Of a stretch of DNA of 64,000 nt, positions 1-9,020 are shown piece after piece; within the stretch, counting starts at the first letter, position 1, and every line of letters starts with the position of its first letter. Under the pieces are notes generated by a model. The model made no database searches. It had not been told where the DNA came from and was given only the letters and a program-made list of their open reading frames with translations. The stretch covers positions 1,405,117-1,469,116 of the forward strand of contig NZ_KE386572.1 of assembly GCF_000427665.1 (NCBI RefSeq). The letters run 5' to 3'. The stretch is from Geminicoccus roseus DSM 18922 (GTDB lineage Bacteria; Pseudomonadota; Alphaproteobacteria; Geminicoccales; Geminicoccaceae). The position numbers and the translations under genes are program-made.

Positions 1-758
1 TTGGCGCGGATGCCGCGGATCCGGTCGAGCCAGGCGCCCCTGTCCTCCAGGACATGGGCAAAATGGCGGGGATGGGCGCAGTTGATCATGTAGTAGGCGG
101 GATAGCCGCCGCTCGCCTCGTCGACCTGGGTGATGGCCGCCTGCAGGCTCTGCCCAGTCGGCAGGCACCCGTTTGTTTCCACCGTGAACGAGATGATGAC
201 CGGCATGCCGGCCGCCTTAGCCGCCTTGGCGATCCCGATGGCTTCCTCGACATAGTTCAGCGTCACCGCGCTGATCACATCGGCCGCGGTCTCGGCGAAG
301 GTGTCGATCTGGGCGGCATGATAGGATTGTGCCTCGGTCTCCGACATCTGCGTGTCCGGCTGGTAGCCGTCGCCCCGCGGCCCCATCGCGCCGCTGATCA
401 CGATGGGGGCGACGTGGTCGGTTGCCTCGGCGCGAAGCTGTTCGGCGAACGCCACGGCGAGGCGATTGACCCGCTCCAGGTCGGCCGGGCCAAAGCCCAG
501 CCGTGCCGCCCAGTCCGGATTGGCACGCCAAGTCGGCGTGTCGATGATGAAGCCGACACCGCGAGCGCGGGCAAGGTCCAGGTACGGCTGGAAATACCGG
601 CGCAGAGCCGCCCGGCCCTCCTCCTGCTCGACCAGGGGGAAGGCCGCGAAGAGCGGAAGGTCCAGTCCCTCCGCATAGATCAGCGTCGTCTCCAGGCCGC
701 CATCCGTCAGGAACAGATCCTGGCGCATCTGCGGCAGATCGTGGCGATAACGGGACAT
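1..758 (-). CDS. Homocysteine S-methyltransferase family protein (C-terminus cut by window edge)
   Basis: The family transfers a methyl group from a donor such as S-methylmethionine or betaine to homocysteine, giving methionine in the cytosol. 252 residues are visible of a usual length near 300. Family motifs are DGGLET at residues 19-24 and GAMGPRGD at 123-130. Cys227 in NCAHP matches the first of three zinc-binding cysteines; the other two (GGCC-type) would lie outside the window. ATG 758 is chosen because GGGG sits nine bases upstream; an in-frame ATG at 767 is possible. The methyl donor cannot be told from this fragment. Confidence 0.88.
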   Translation of the reverse strand, partial: MSRYRHDLPQMRQDLFLTDGGLETTLIYAEGLDLPLFAAFPLVEQEEGRAALRRYFQPYLDLARARGVGFIIDTPTWRANPDWAARLGFGPADLERVNRLAVAFAEQLRAEATDHVAPIVISGAMGPRGDGYQPDTQMSETEAQSYHAAQIDTFAETAADVISAVTLNYVEEAIGIAKAAKAAGMPVIISFTVETNGCLPTGQSLQAAITQVDEASGGYPAYYMINCAHPRHFAHVLEDRGAWLDRIRGIRA

Positions 759-868
759 GGTTCGCATCCCCATAGGTCAGGTCGACCCATGTCCTAGTCC
801 CCCGGAACGAACACGCTGTGCCGAATGTCACAACCCGGGAAGGAGTTCAGGCGCACGAGCTCCCGGGA

Positions 869-1987
869 TCAGGACGTTCCGGCGAGATCCCCATGCGCTC
901 GAGTCAGCGCGTCCAGGAAGTTCTGGACCTGCGCCTTGTCCAGGTCGCGGACGATGAAGACCAGCCGCGTGTCGCGGTCGTCGGACGGCCAGCGTTCCAG
1001 GGTGACCGGGGGGTGCATGACGTGCTGGACGGCGTGGAAGACCATCGGCCGGTCGGGCTCCTCGGCGATGTGCACGATGCCCTTCACCCGCAGGAGGTCG
1101 GCCCCGCGTTGCGCGGTGAGCAGGTCCAGGAACAGGGAGAACGCCTGAGCGGGTATCGGCTCCTTCTTGCGGATGGCGAAGGCCCGGATGTGCTCGTCGT
1201 GCCGGTTGACGTCGTGCGGGTCCTGACCCGGCCCATCGTGATCATGATGGTGGTGGTGGTGGTCATGTCCGTGATCGTGATGGTGGCCATCCGCATAGGC
1301 CTCCTCGGCGAGCCAGCGCTGGACGTCGACCGACTTGGTGGCTGGGTCGTAAAGGCCTGCCTCCAGCAGGCGGTCGGGCGCCACCTGCCCATGCTCCACC
1401 CGCATGATCGGCGCCGCCGGGTTCAGACGGCGCAGGCGGTCCTCCAGCCCGGCAACGACCGCCTCGGCGGCGAGATCCGCCTTCGTGATCAACAGGCGAT
1501 CGGCCACCGCGGCCTGCTTCACCGCCTCCTCGTGCCGGTCGAGCGTGCCATCGCCGTTGACGGCATCGACCAGGGTCACCACCGACTCCAGCCGAAAGAA
1601 GTGATCGATCGCCGCATCCTGCATCAGCGTCTGCAGGATCGGAGCAGGATCGGCCAGGCCAGTCGTTTCGATCGCGACCCGACGAAATGGCCGGATGGTG
1701 CCCTCGCGCATCCGGCCGTACAGGTCGTGCATGGTCCGGACCAGATCGCCGCGCACCGTGCAGCACAGGCAGCCCGAGGACAGTTCGACCATGCTTTCTT
1801 CGCCGCCGGTCTCGACCAGGTCGTGATCCAGGCCGATCTCGCCGAACTCGTTGATGATCACTGCGGTGCCGGCCATGCCGGGGTCCTGGAGGAGGCGGGA
1901 CAGCAGGGTCGTCTTTCCCGAGCCCAGAAACCCGGTCAGCAGGGTCACCGGGATCTTCTGCTCCTGGCCGGGTATCTCCACCTGCAT
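869..1987 (-). CDS. CobW/COG0523-family GTPase (putative metallochaperone)
   Basis: A 372-residue G3E-family P-loop GTPase of the CobW/ZigA/YeiR type, which delivers or stores metal ions (Zn or Co) for target enzymes. Walker A GFLGSGKT lies at residues 19-26, the hallmark CLCC metal motif at 73-76, ETTGLADP at 107-114 and a TKAD base-recognition motif at 168-171. A His/Asp-rich stretch at about 235-258 includes six consecutive His, as in zinc-linked members. The C-terminal CobW_C domain follows. ATG 1987 has GGAGG ten bases upstream. No cobalamin genes or recognisable zinc-uptake genes are adjacent, so the metal is unproven; the His-rich loop favours zinc. Confidence 0.92.
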   Translation of the reverse strand: MQVEIPGQEQKIPVTLLTGFLGSGKTTLLSRLLQDPGMAGTAVIINEFGEIGLDHDLVETGGEESMVELSSGCLCCTVRGDLVRTMHDLYGRMREGTIRPFRRVAIETTGLADPAPILQTLMQDAAIDHFFRLESVVTLVDAVNGDGTLDRHEEAVKQAAVADRLLITKADLAAEAVVAGLEDRLRRLNPAAPIMRVEHGQVAPDRLLEAGLYDPATKSVDVQRWLAEEAYADGHHHDHGHDHHHHHHDHDGPGQDPHDVNRHDEHIRAFAIRKKEPIPAQAFSLFLDLLTAQRGADLLRVKGIVHIAEEPDRPMVFHAVQHVMHPPVTLERWPSDDRDTRLVFIVRDLDKAQVQNFLDALTRAHGDLAGTS

Positions 1988-2027
1988 CACGATCTGTCCT
2001 CCGGGCACACGGTTTCTGGCAAAGCCT

Positions 2028-2128
2028 GATATGGGTGCTTCCACCCGCCCATGGACCACGCTGCACGCCAGCAGCGTGCTCGCCGATCCAGCGGGCTGAA
2101 CGAAGCGAAATCTGTCCCGATATGGGTG
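2028..2128. repeat. Pair of 10-bp direct repeats, GATATGGGTG
   Basis: Exact copies at 2028-2037 and 2119-2128, start to start 91 bases apart, both upstream of the cobW-type gene. Spacing and position would suit regulator half-sites on the leader of the minus-strand gene, but 10-mers recur by chance at low rate and no regulator is identified. Confidence 0.35.
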
Positions 2129-2231
2129 GCCGCCGGCTCGGCCGCAGCCCAGCCTCGCAGCATTCACAGGCTTTGTGTCGGAAACGCCCGGTCCGGCGAC
2201 CGCCATCCCGCTGGTGGAAGCAGCGTGAACG

Positions 2232-2259
2232 TTGACACGTGCTTGCGGGAACCTAGGTT
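2232..2259 (+). promoter_or_regulatory. Candidate sigma-70-type promoter for sdhCDAB
   Basis: TTGACA at 2232-2237 is a perfect -35 element; 16 bases on, TAGGTT (2254-2259) is a weak -10. This would place the transcription start about 60 bases before the sdhC start codon. Only the -35 is strong, so this is a candidate. Confidence 0.4.
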
Positions 2260-2329
2260 GCGCGCAGCAACAGACTGTCGATCTTTTCTGCTGCGATCAT
2301 GAGCCTAGCAGACGTCGGAGGATGCGATC

Positions 2330-2713
2330 GTGCAGGCAAACCGGCCACTCTCGCCGCATCTCCAGATCTATCGCTGGTACCTGAGCATGGTCATGTCGAT
2401 CATGAACCGGGTAACCGGCATCGCCCTCTCGGTCGGTCTTGTTCTGCTGGCCTGGTGGCTGGTGGCGCTGGCATCCGGCCCCGAGGCATTCGACACCGTG
2501 CACTCGCTCGCGGGGAGCTGGTTCGGACTCCTGGTCCTGTTCGGCTTCAGCGCCGCCTGGGCCTATCACCTGTTGAGCGGCATCCGGCATCTGGCCTGGG
2601 ATGCCGGTTATGGATTTGACAAGCACGTCACGCACAAGGTCGGCATCGTCGTTCTGGGCGGCACCGCTGCCCTGACGATCCTGGTGTGGGTCGCCGTGCT
2701 GATCGCCGCTTGA
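2330..2713 (+). CDS. sdhC: Succinate dehydrogenase cytochrome b556 subunit
   Basis: Membrane anchor of complex II, carrying heme b and part of the ubiquinone site. The 127 residues hold three hydrophobic helices (about 30-50, 63-83 and 104-126). The family signature HLLSGIRHLAWD spans 80-91; His80 is the likely heme b axial ligand by comparison with E. coli His84. The start is GTG 2330, eight bases after GGAGG (2317-2321); a nearby ATG at 2322 is out of frame. First gene of the sdhCDAB operon, followed by sdhD after 12 bases. Confidence 0.95.
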   Translation: MQANRPLSPHLQIYRWYLSMVMSIMNRVTGIALSVGLVLLAWWLVALASGPEAFDTVHSLAGSWFGLLVLFGFSAAWAYHLLSGIRHLAWDAGYGFDKHVTHKVGIVVLGGTAALTILVWVAVLIAA

Positions 2714-2725
2714 GGAGGCCGGTCA

Positions 2726-3112
2726 ATGGCAACGTCGTTTCGCTCTCCTCTCGCCCGGGCCCGTGGTCTCGGCTCCGCAAAGGAAGGCGTGCATCACTGG
2801 AAGCTGCAGCGCCTGACCTCGGTCTCCGAGTTCCTCCTGGAGATCTGGTTCGTCACCCAACTCGTACGTATGGTCGGGTCCGGCTACGTCGAATGGGTCG
2901 CGTGGTTCGGTTCGCCGATCAATGCGAGCTTGATGGCCTTGTGGATCATCTCGGTCTTTTATCACACCAAGCTCGGGCTGCAGGTCGTGATCGAGGACTA
3001 TGTCCATGCTCGTGCCCTCAAGATCGGCGCCCTTGTGGCCCTCAACCTCGGTGTCACTGCCCTGGCCGTGGCGTCGCTGGTATCCATCGTGACCATTTCG
3101 CTGCGGGGCTGA
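2726..3112 (+). CDS. sdhD: Succinate dehydrogenase hydrophobic membrane anchor subunit
   Basis: Second complex II anchor, 128 residues, three transmembrane helices. The [11 protein letters not shown] segment (23-33) and [17 protein letters not shown] (78-94) match the SdhD signature: His80 near the heme and the Asp91-Tyr92 pair near the quinone pocket. A GGAGG sequence lies just upstream of ATG 2726. It lies 12 bases after sdhC and 4 bases before sdhA, so translation of the three is probably coupled. Confidence 0.94.
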   Translation: MATSFRSPLARARGLGSAKEGVHHWKLQRLTSVSEFLLEIWFVTQLVRMVGSGYVEWVAWFGSPINASLMALWIISVFYHTKLGLQVVIEDYVHARALKIGALVALNLGVTALAVASLVSIVTISLRG

Positions 3113-3116
3113 GGCG

Positions 3117-4904
3117 ATGAGCGCTGCCTATCCTATCACCGAGCACACCTATGATGCCCTGGTCGTCGGTGCCGGCGGTGCCGGATTGCGTGCCGCCGTG
3201 GGCATGGTCGAGGCGGGCCTGAAAGTCGCCTGCGTCACCAAAGTCTATCCGACCCGCTCGCACACCGTGGCCGCCCAGGGTGGCATCAATGCGGCGCTCG
3301 GCAACATGAACGAGGACGACTGGCGCTTCCACATGTACGACACCGTCAAGGGGTCGGACTGGCTGGGTGACCAGGACGCCATCGAGTACATGACCAAGAA
3401 CGCGCCGGCCTCGGTGATCGAGCTTGAGCATTATGGCGTGCCGTTCTCGCGTACGGCGGAAGGCAAGATCTACCAGCGCGCCTTCGGCGGCCAGTCGGTG
3501 GGCTACGGCAAGTCGCAGGCCTATCGGACCTGTGCCGCGGCCGACCGTACCGGCCACGTGATCCTGCACACGCTCTACCAGCAGGCGCTGCGCAACAAGG
3601 TTCAGTTCTTCAGCGAGTATTTCGCGCTCGACCTGCTGATGGACGACGAGGGCGGCTGCCGCGGCATCATCGCGATGAACATCGCCGACGGGTCGATCCA
3701 CCGCTTCCGCAGCCAGCTCACCTGCCTGGCCACCGGCGGCTACGGCCGGGTCTATTTTTCCGCCACCTCGGCGCATACCTGCACCGGCGACGGCAATGCG
3801 ATGGTGTTGCGCGCCGGCCTTCCGCTCCAGGATCTGGAATTCGTCCAGTTCCATCCTTCAGGGATCTACGGGGCCGGTTGCCTGATCACCGAGGGTGCCC
3901 GCGGCGAAGGCGGCTACCTGACCAATGCCGAGGGCGAGCGCTTCATGGAGCGCTATGCGCCATCCGCCAAGGACTTGGCCTCGCGCGACGTGGTCAGCCG
4001 GGCGATGACGATCGAGATCAACGAAGGACGCGGGGTCGGTCCGAACAAGGACCATATCCACCTGCACCTCGAGCATCTGGATCCCAAGGTCCTGCACGAG
4101 CGACTGCCCGGGATTTCCGAGACCGCCAAGGTCTTCGCGGGGGTGGATGTCACCAAGGAGCCGATCCCGGTGGTGCCTACCTGCCACTACAACATGGGCG
4201 GCATCCCGACCAACTGGCAGACCGAAGTGGTGACCCGCAAGGGCGACAATGCGGACGCGCCGGTCCCGGGCCTGATGGCAGTGGGCGAGGCGGCCTGCAC
4301 TTCGGTTCATGGCGCCAACCGCTTGGGCGGGAACTCCCTGATCGACCTGGTCGTGTTCGGGCGTGCCGCTGCGCATCGGGCTGCCGAGTTGATCACGCCG
4401 GGCGGCGCCCACAAGCCTCTGGCCAGGGACAATGCCGACAAGGCGCTCGACCGCCTGGACAAGCTGCGCAACGCCAAGGGCTCGCTGCGGGTCGGCGAGA
4501 TCCGCCTGAACATGCAGCGCACCATGCAGCGTCATGCCTCGGTGTTCCGCGAGGGCCCGATCCTGGAGGAAGGCTGCACCAAGATCGCCGAGGTGGCCGA
4601 CAGTCTGGCGGATGTGCGGATCGACGACCGTTCCAAGGTCTGGAACAGCGATCTGGTCGAGGCGCTGGAACTGCAGAACCTGATGCTGCAGGCGGTCGCG
4701 ACCATGCAGTCGGCGACGTTCAGGACCGAGAGCCGCGGCGCCCATGCCAGGGAAGACTATCCCGAGCGGGACGACGAGAACTGGCTCAAGCACAGCATCG
4801 TCTGGATGGACGGTCACCAGGCAACCATGGGTGACCGGCCGGTCCATCTCAACACGCTGAGCAACGAGGTGGAGCCGGTGAAGCTTGCCAAGCGGGTCTA
4901 TTGA
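3117..4904 (+). CDS. sdhA: Succinate dehydrogenase flavoprotein subunit
   Basis: Oxidises succinate to fumarate and passes electrons through covalent FAD to SdhB. The 595-residue length is normal. The FAD dinucleotide fold [11 protein letters not shown] lies at 16-26. His49 in [10 protein letters not shown] is the residue that carries the 8-alpha-histidyl-FAD bond in this family. [11 protein letters not shown] (from residue 398) contains the substrate-binding arginine region. Placed four bases after sdhD. Complete and ordinary. Confidence 0.98.
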   Translation: MSAAYPITEHTYDALVVGAGGAGLRAAVGMVEAGLKVACVTKVYPTRSHTVAAQGGINAALGNMNEDDWRFHMYDTVKGSDWLGDQDAIEYMTKNAPASVIELEHYGVPFSRTAEGKIYQRAFGGQSVGYGKSQAYRTCAAADRTGHVILHTLYQQALRNKVQFFSEYFALDLLMDDEGGCRGIIAMNIADGSIHRFRSQLTCLATGGYGRVYFSATSAHTCTGDGNAMVLRAGLPLQDLEFVQFHPSGIYGAGCLITEGARGEGGYLTNAEGERFMERYAPSAKDLASRDVVSRAMTIEINEGRGVGPNKDHIHLHLEHLDPKVLHERLPGISETAKVFAGVDVTKEPIPVVPTCHYNMGGIPTNWQTEVVTRKGDNADAPVPGLMAVGEAACTSVHGANRLGGNSLIDLVVFGRAAAHRAAELITPGGAHKPLARDNADKALDRLDKLRNAKGSLRVGEIRLNMQRTMQRHASVFREGPILEEGCTKIAEVADSLADVRIDDRSKVWNSDLVEALELQNLMLQAVATMQSATFRTESRGAHAREDYPERDDENWLKHSIVWMDGHQATMGDRPVHLNTLSNEVEPVKLAKRVY

Positions 4905-5027
4905 CCCGCTCCTGCCAGCCTCTTCGACCTTCACGCGGTGCGGAAGGCCCGGTGCAGTGCGCCGGGCACTCCATCGATCTCTCGGGTGCCGTACTGGACC
5001 TGCGGACGATCTGGGACAGGAACTCAC

Positions 5028-5807
5028 ATGGCTGAATTTGCCCTTCCGAAGAACTCCCGCCCGATCGAGGGCAAGACGTATCCGGCACCTGCTGGCGCCC
5101 AGAACGTCAAGGAGTTCCGGATCTATCGCTATGATCCGGAATCCGGCACCAATCCCAGCATCGATAGCTATCAGGTCGATCTTGGCCAGTGCGGTCCGAT
5201 GGTTCTGGACGCCCTGATCAAGATCAAGGGCGAGATCGACGGCAGCCTGACCTTCCGGCGCTCCTGCCGCGAAGGCATCTGCGGCTCCTGCTCGATGAAC
5301 ATCGACGGCGAGAACACGCTGGCCTGCCTGAAGGCGATCGACGACTGCAAAGGCGCCGTGAAGATCTATCCGCTTCCCCACATGGAAGTGATCAAGGATC
5401 TGGTCGTCGACTTCACCCATTTCTGGGCCCAGTACGAATCGATCCAGCCCTGGCTCAAGACCGAGAGCCCGGAGCCGGCCCGCGAGCGTGTCCAGTCCGT
5501 GGAGGAACGCGAGAAGCTCGACGGCCTCTACGACTGCATCCTGTGTGCCTGCTGCACAAGCTCCTGTCCGTCCTACTGGTGGAACGGCGACAAGTATCTG
5601 GGCCCGGCTGTCCTTCTCCAGGCGCATCGCTGGATCGCGGACAGCCGCGACGAAGCGACCGGCGAGCGGCTCGACGATCTTGAGGATCCGTTCAAGCTCT
5701 ATCGCTGCCACACGATCATGAACTGCGCCAATACCTGCCCGAAGGGCCTCAACCCGGCAAAGGCGATCGCCGAGATCAAGAAGCTGATGGTCGAGCGGAC
5801 CCTGTGA
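5028..5807 (+). CDS. sdhB: Succinate dehydrogenase iron-sulfur subunit
   Basis: Carries electrons from FAD to ubiquinone through three clusters. In the 259-residue chain the [2Fe-2S] ligands are Cys80, Cys85, Cys88 and Cys100; the [4Fe-4S]/[3Fe-4S] cysteines lie in [12 protein letters not shown] (170-181) and at Cys227, Cys233 and Cys237. ATG 5028 (MAEFALP) is chosen over an in-frame codon at 4938 because family homology begins there and an AGGA precedes it. It is separated from sdhA by 123 non-coding bases, wider than the other gaps in the operon. Confidence 0.97.
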   Translation: MAEFALPKNSRPIEGKTYPAPAGAQNVKEFRIYRYDPESGTNPSIDSYQVDLGQCGPMVLDALIKIKGEIDGSLTFRRSCREGICGSCSMNIDGENTLACLKAIDDCKGAVKIYPLPHMEVIKDLVVDFTHFWAQYESIQPWLKTESPEPARERVQSVEEREKLDGLYDCILCACCTSSCPSYWWNGDKYLGPAVLLQAHRWIADSRDEATGERLDDLEDPFKLYRCHTIMNCANTCPKGLNPAKAIAEIKKLMVERTL

Positions 5808-5902
5808 CAATCTGTCAACATTCCGCTTGTCCACGTCGAGAATTCCAATAAGATCGGATCATACGAAGAGGCACAAAGCCCACACACGCAGGTCCGAGTT
5901 CG

Positions 5903-5933
5903 AAGGGAGGTTCACGCCTCCCTTTCGTTTTTT
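5903..5933 (+). terminator. Rho-independent terminator after sdhB
   Basis: Stem AAGGGAGG (5903-5910) pairs perfectly with CCTCCCTT (5917-5924) over a six-base loop, followed by a T run at 5928-5933. It ends the sdhCDAB transcript. The stop codon of the convergent glycosyltransferase gene (5912-5914) lies inside the loop, so the element overlaps coding sequence on the other strand. Confidence 0.85.
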
Positions 5934-7060
5934 CCAGCCCTGCCGTGCGCCACTGCTGGCGGGGTGCCTATGGATCGCGGCCAGCCCATCTTCAGGAGCG
6001 GCAGGGCCAGGCGCCAGTTCAGGTCCCCCAGACGGGAAAGGCACCAGTAGCCAAGCTGTTCCACCCTGCCCTCCAGGAGTTTAGGGTGGAAGGGCGGGGG
6101 ACCACCCAGCAGAACCTCGCCGTCGCTGAGGCGGCGCTTGGCCTGCCACGCACGACGCTCCGCCATGATTGTCTGGCGCTCACGCCAGATCGTCCTTGCT
6201 GCTGCCTGCCAGTGCCGGTGCCAGCCCTTCTTCAAGCTCCCAGCGAACTGCAGCAGTTCGAACAGGGCGAAGGTGGGTGCCAGCAGGAAGATCGTGCGCA
6301 GTTGATAGCGCATCAGGATGATCCGCCAGCGGTTCGCGATCGTGCACAGCACCCGCCGCTCGGTGAAGGTGCCGGTAGCCCGGATCGACAGATCCGCGGT
6401 CCCCTTCCCATGACGGCACACGGCACTTGGTACCGACAGGATGCCAAGGCCGAGCTGGCGTGCGCGAAGGCCAAGGTCATGGTCCTCGTGGTAGATGAAG
6501 AAGCCTTCGCTCTGCAGCGGATGATCGCCCCAGCGCATCCGGTCGACCAGGAAGCATGCTCCAATGATCGAGCCGATCGGATGAACGACGCAGGAAGAGC
6601 AATCCCGCGGGACCTCCTGGTTCTCGATGGCCATGACCCCCAGGAAATGGGCTATGGCGCCGTCATACTGGATCCGCGCTGGGTCATGGGCATGAACGAT
6701 CCTGGGCATGGCGAGAGCGGCTGCAGGATCGGCCGCCAGGGCCTCTGCCAGGCGGGCCAGGCAGCCCGGCTCCGGAGCCACGTCGTTGTCGATCATGCAG
6801 ACATAGCGGCTGCCGGCTGCAGCGAAGCCTGCTTCGCGGGCGGGTCCTGGCCCCCGGTTCGCCGCCAGCCTGATGACCTCGACCTCGGCAAAGCGGTCGC
6901 GGACCATCTCCGCGCTTCCGTCCTCGGACGCGTTGTCGACCAGGATGATCCGGCTGGGGCTGGGTCGCTGCGCCCGGATCGCCTCAAGCGTCTCCGTGAG
7001 GACGGCACGGCCCTGATAGTTGATGACGCAGACCGCGACAGGAAGCCGGTGCGATGACAC
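5912..7060 (-). CDS. Family 2 glycosyltransferase (WbbL-like, membrane-associated)
   Basis: A 382-residue GT-A fold enzyme transferring sugar from an NDP-sugar. It opens with VAVCVINYQGRAVLTETLEAI, has the nucleotide-binding VDNASEDGS near 41-49, the metal-binding DND at 91-93, and an EDHDLGLR acceptor/catalytic motif near 200. A hydrophobic helix at about 254-275 suggests attachment to the inner membrane, as in rhamnosyltransferase-like proteins. The start is GTG 7060; a nearby ATG is out of frame. It stands alone, converging on sdhB, away from the glycan loci further right. Acceptor and sugar are unknown. Confidence 0.87.
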   Translation of the reverse strand: MSSHRLPVAVCVINYQGRAVLTETLEAIRAQRPSPSRIILVDNASEDGSAEMVRDRFAEVEVIRLAANRGPGPAREAGFAAAGSRYVCMIDNDVAPEPGCLARLAEALAADPAAALAMPRIVHAHDPARIQYDGAIAHFLGVMAIENQEVPRDCSSCVVHPIGSIIGACFLVDRMRWGDHPLQSEGFFIYHEDHDLGLRARQLGLGILSVPSAVCRHGKGTADLSIRATGTFTERRVLCTIANRWRIILMRYQLRTIFLLAPTFALFELLQFAGSLKKGWHRHWQAAARTIWRERQTIMAERRAWQAKRRLSDGEVLLGGPPPFHPKLLEGRVEQLGYWCLSRLGDLNWRLALPLLKMGWPRSIGTPPAVAHGRAGKNEREA

Positions 7061-7274
7061 GGTGCATTTCCAGAACCACAGACCGTTACACCATCGTTCC
7101 CTGGTTTTCAGTGGGCAATCCCAAAATCTCCAATCTCGATGATGTAGCTACGGGGGAATCGAACCCGGCACATCACGCCATTCGGCGGCTGGCCGCGTCG
7201 GCCGATCTTGAATAGTCTCCATGCAGCGCTGAGGCGGGAGAGAGCGGGAACAACGATCATGCCAAGCGTCATCG

Positions 7275-7316
7275 CGGCAGGTCGGGCAACCTGCCGGTGA
7301 AACGTTCTTTGCAAAG
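7275..7316 (+). promoter_or_regulatory. Hairpin and palindrome in the leader of the GMC oxidoreductase gene
   Basis: CGGCAGGT (7275-7282) pairs perfectly with ACCTGCCG (7289-7296) across six bases, and a 10-bp palindrome CTTTGCAAAG lies at 7307-7316, just before the TTG start at 7329. Either could be an operator or an RNA structure. The rest of 7061-7274 shows only a tRNA T-arm-like string at about 7151-7167 without a full tRNA. Confidence 0.35.
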
Positions 7317-7328
7317 TGGGGCAGGCTG

Positions 7329-8924
7329 TTGAGTTACGATTATATCGTGATCGGGGGAGGCAGCGCCGGTTGCGTGGCAGCCTGGCGATTGACGAGCGAG
7401 TTCGACGCCAAGGTGCTGCTGCTGGAGGCGGGGGGGCCGGACGACAACTGGCTCCTGAAGATCCCTGCCGGCTTTGTGAAGCTGCTCTCCAACAAGAAAT
7501 ACGTAAGCCATCACGATACCGTGCCCCAGCCGCAGCTCGACGGCCGGGTGCTGAACATCCCGCAGGGTCGGGTCCTGGGCGGAAGCAGCAGCATCAACGC
7601 GCAGGCCTACATGCGCGGGCGGGTGCAGGACTATGACGACTGGGCGGAGGCAACCGGCAGCGATCTGTGGAGCTGGCGGCGGATGCTGCCCCACTTTCGT
7701 ACCCTGGAAGGCAACCGGCGGTTCAACAACGAGCATCACGGCGTCGACGGGCCTTTGAAGGTCGGCAGCGGAGGGTTCGTCTGCGAGATGACCGACCTGT
7801 TCGTGCGGACCGTGCAGGGCATGGGCCTGCCCTTCCGGCACGACTTCAACAACGGTGCCCCGGGCGGGGTCGGCTACCTGCAGATCACCGGCACGCCCGG
7901 GCGGCGTTGTAGCGCGGTCGATGCCTTCCTGCGCCCGGTGATGGAGAACCCGAACCTGCACCTGCGCACGCGCGCCCAGGTTTTACGCATCATGATGGAG
8001 AACGGGCGAGCTGTCGGGGTCGAGTATCGACACGATGGCAGGACCGAGACGGCGAGGGTCGACGGCGAGGTGCTGCTGGCCGCAGGCGCACTCGTATCTC
8101 CCAAGCTTCTGATGCTGTCCGGCATCGGGCCAAGCCAGCACCTCAAGGACCACGGCATCGCGGTGCAGGTCGACCTTCCTGCCGTAGGGCAGAACCTGCA
8201 GGACCACCCAGGCTCTCCGGTGGTGGCCTCGACCAACGGCAACTATGGCCATTACGGCCAGGATCGCGGCCTGAAGATGGTCCTGAACGGACTGGAGTAC
8301 CTGATGTTCAGGCGTGGCCGGATCACCAGTACCGGGGTCGAATCCTGCTCCTTCCATGTGCCGGAGGATGGCGCCGGCGATCCGGTCATGCAGGTCTATT
8401 GCGTCCCCACCACCAGCTATGCCGGGGGAGTGCCGGACGTGGACGGGGTGACGCTGCACACCGTGCTGCTGCGGCCTCGCGCCCGCGGATGGGTCAAGCT
8501 GCGCTCCGCCGATCCAGGCGCCATGCCCCTGGTCCACCCGAACTACCTGGATCACCCGGACGACCTGCGCCACCACATCGCCGGGGTGCGGGTGGTCCGC
8601 GAGATCATGCGGGCCCGCCCCCTTGCCGACGTGATCAAGGAGGAGTTGCAGCCCGGACCGAATGCCACCAGCGATGAGGACATCGCCGCGCATCTGCGCC
8701 GGACCGCCCGCACCGACTTCCACCCGGTCGGGACCTGCCGGATGGGCCGGACCAATGCCGCCGACAGCGTGGTGGGGCCGGACCTGCGCGTCCAGGGTGT
8801 GGAGGGCCTGCGCGTGATCGACGCCTCGATCATGCCCAAGCTGGTCTCGGCCAACACCAATGCCCCGACCATGGCGATTGCCGACCGGGCAATCTCGATC
8901 ATGCGGGGCGTCGAGCGAGGCTAA
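7329..8924 (+). CDS. GMC-family FAD-dependent oxidoreductase (choline/alcohol dehydrogenase type)
   Basis: A 531-residue glucose-methanol-choline oxidoreductase, oxidising a primary alcohol with FAD. The N-terminal Rossmann motif IVIGGGSAGCVAAW spans about residues 6-19. The GMC signature GRVLGGSSSINAQAYMRG lies near 80-97, and the C-terminal HPVGTCRMG near 462 holds the catalytic His region. Length and motifs match choline dehydrogenase, AlkJ and polyethylene glycol dehydrogenase relatives; substrate cannot be assigned. The start is TTG 7329, preceded by a GGGGCAGG Shine-Dalgarno-like run. No betaine aldehyde dehydrogenase or transporter is adjacent, which weakens a choline role. Confidence 0.93.
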   Translation: MSYDYIVIGGGSAGCVAAWRLTSEFDAKVLLLEAGGPDDNWLLKIPAGFVKLLSNKKYVSHHDTVPQPQLDGRVLNIPQGRVLGGSSSINAQAYMRGRVQDYDDWAEATGSDLWSWRRMLPHFRTLEGNRRFNNEHHGVDGPLKVGSGGFVCEMTDLFVRTVQGMGLPFRHDFNNGAPGGVGYLQITGTPGRRCSAVDAFLRPVMENPNLHLRTRAQVLRIMMENGRAVGVEYRHDGRTETARVDGEVLLAAGALVSPKLLMLSGIGPSQHLKDHGIAVQVDLPAVGQNLQDHPGSPVVASTNGNYGHYGQDRGLKMVLNGLEYLMFRRGRITSTGVESCSFHVPEDGAGDPVMQVYCVPTTSYAGGVPDVDGVTLHTVLLRPRARGWVKLRSADPGAMPLVHPNYLDHPDDLRHHIAGVRVVREIMRARPLADVIKEELQPGPNATSDEDIAAHLRRTARTDFHPVGTCRMGRTNAADSVVGPDLRVQGVEGLRVIDASIMPKLVSANTNAPTMAIADRAISIMRGVERG

Positions 8925-9020
8925 GTACCCTTGGGCACCCGAACAGTGCTGCGGGCGTTGCATATCAGGCTGCATCGGGCGATCTGATCCAACGACGCCC
9001 TTCCCGGCCTGGAGAAATGG

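Larger units (their letters stand above)
1988..2329. promoter_or_regulatory. Divergent intergenic region between cobW-type gene and sdhC
   Basis: A 342-base stretch with no convincing gene separates the two divergent genes and must hold both promoters. It contains the direct repeat GATATGGGTG (2028-2037 and 2119-2128) and a -35-like TTGACA at 2232. I compared the cobW-side leader with the cobalamin riboswitch B12 box and found no match. Confidence 0.6.

Noticed and set aside
1988-2230. Cobalamin riboswitch upstream of the CobW-type gene
   Set aside because: No B12 box or conserved core pairing was seen in either direction.
3858-5834. Minus-strand open frame opposite sdhA/sdhB
   Set aside because: Antisense shadow of highly conserved sdh genes; no recognisable domain.
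7130-7225. Possible tRNA on the minus strand, with a T-arm-like string (GGTTCGATTCCCC) at 7151-7167
   Set aside because: The T-stem is mismatched and I find no matching acceptor, D-arm or anticodon stem within 90 bases. A decayed tRNA or chance match is more likely.
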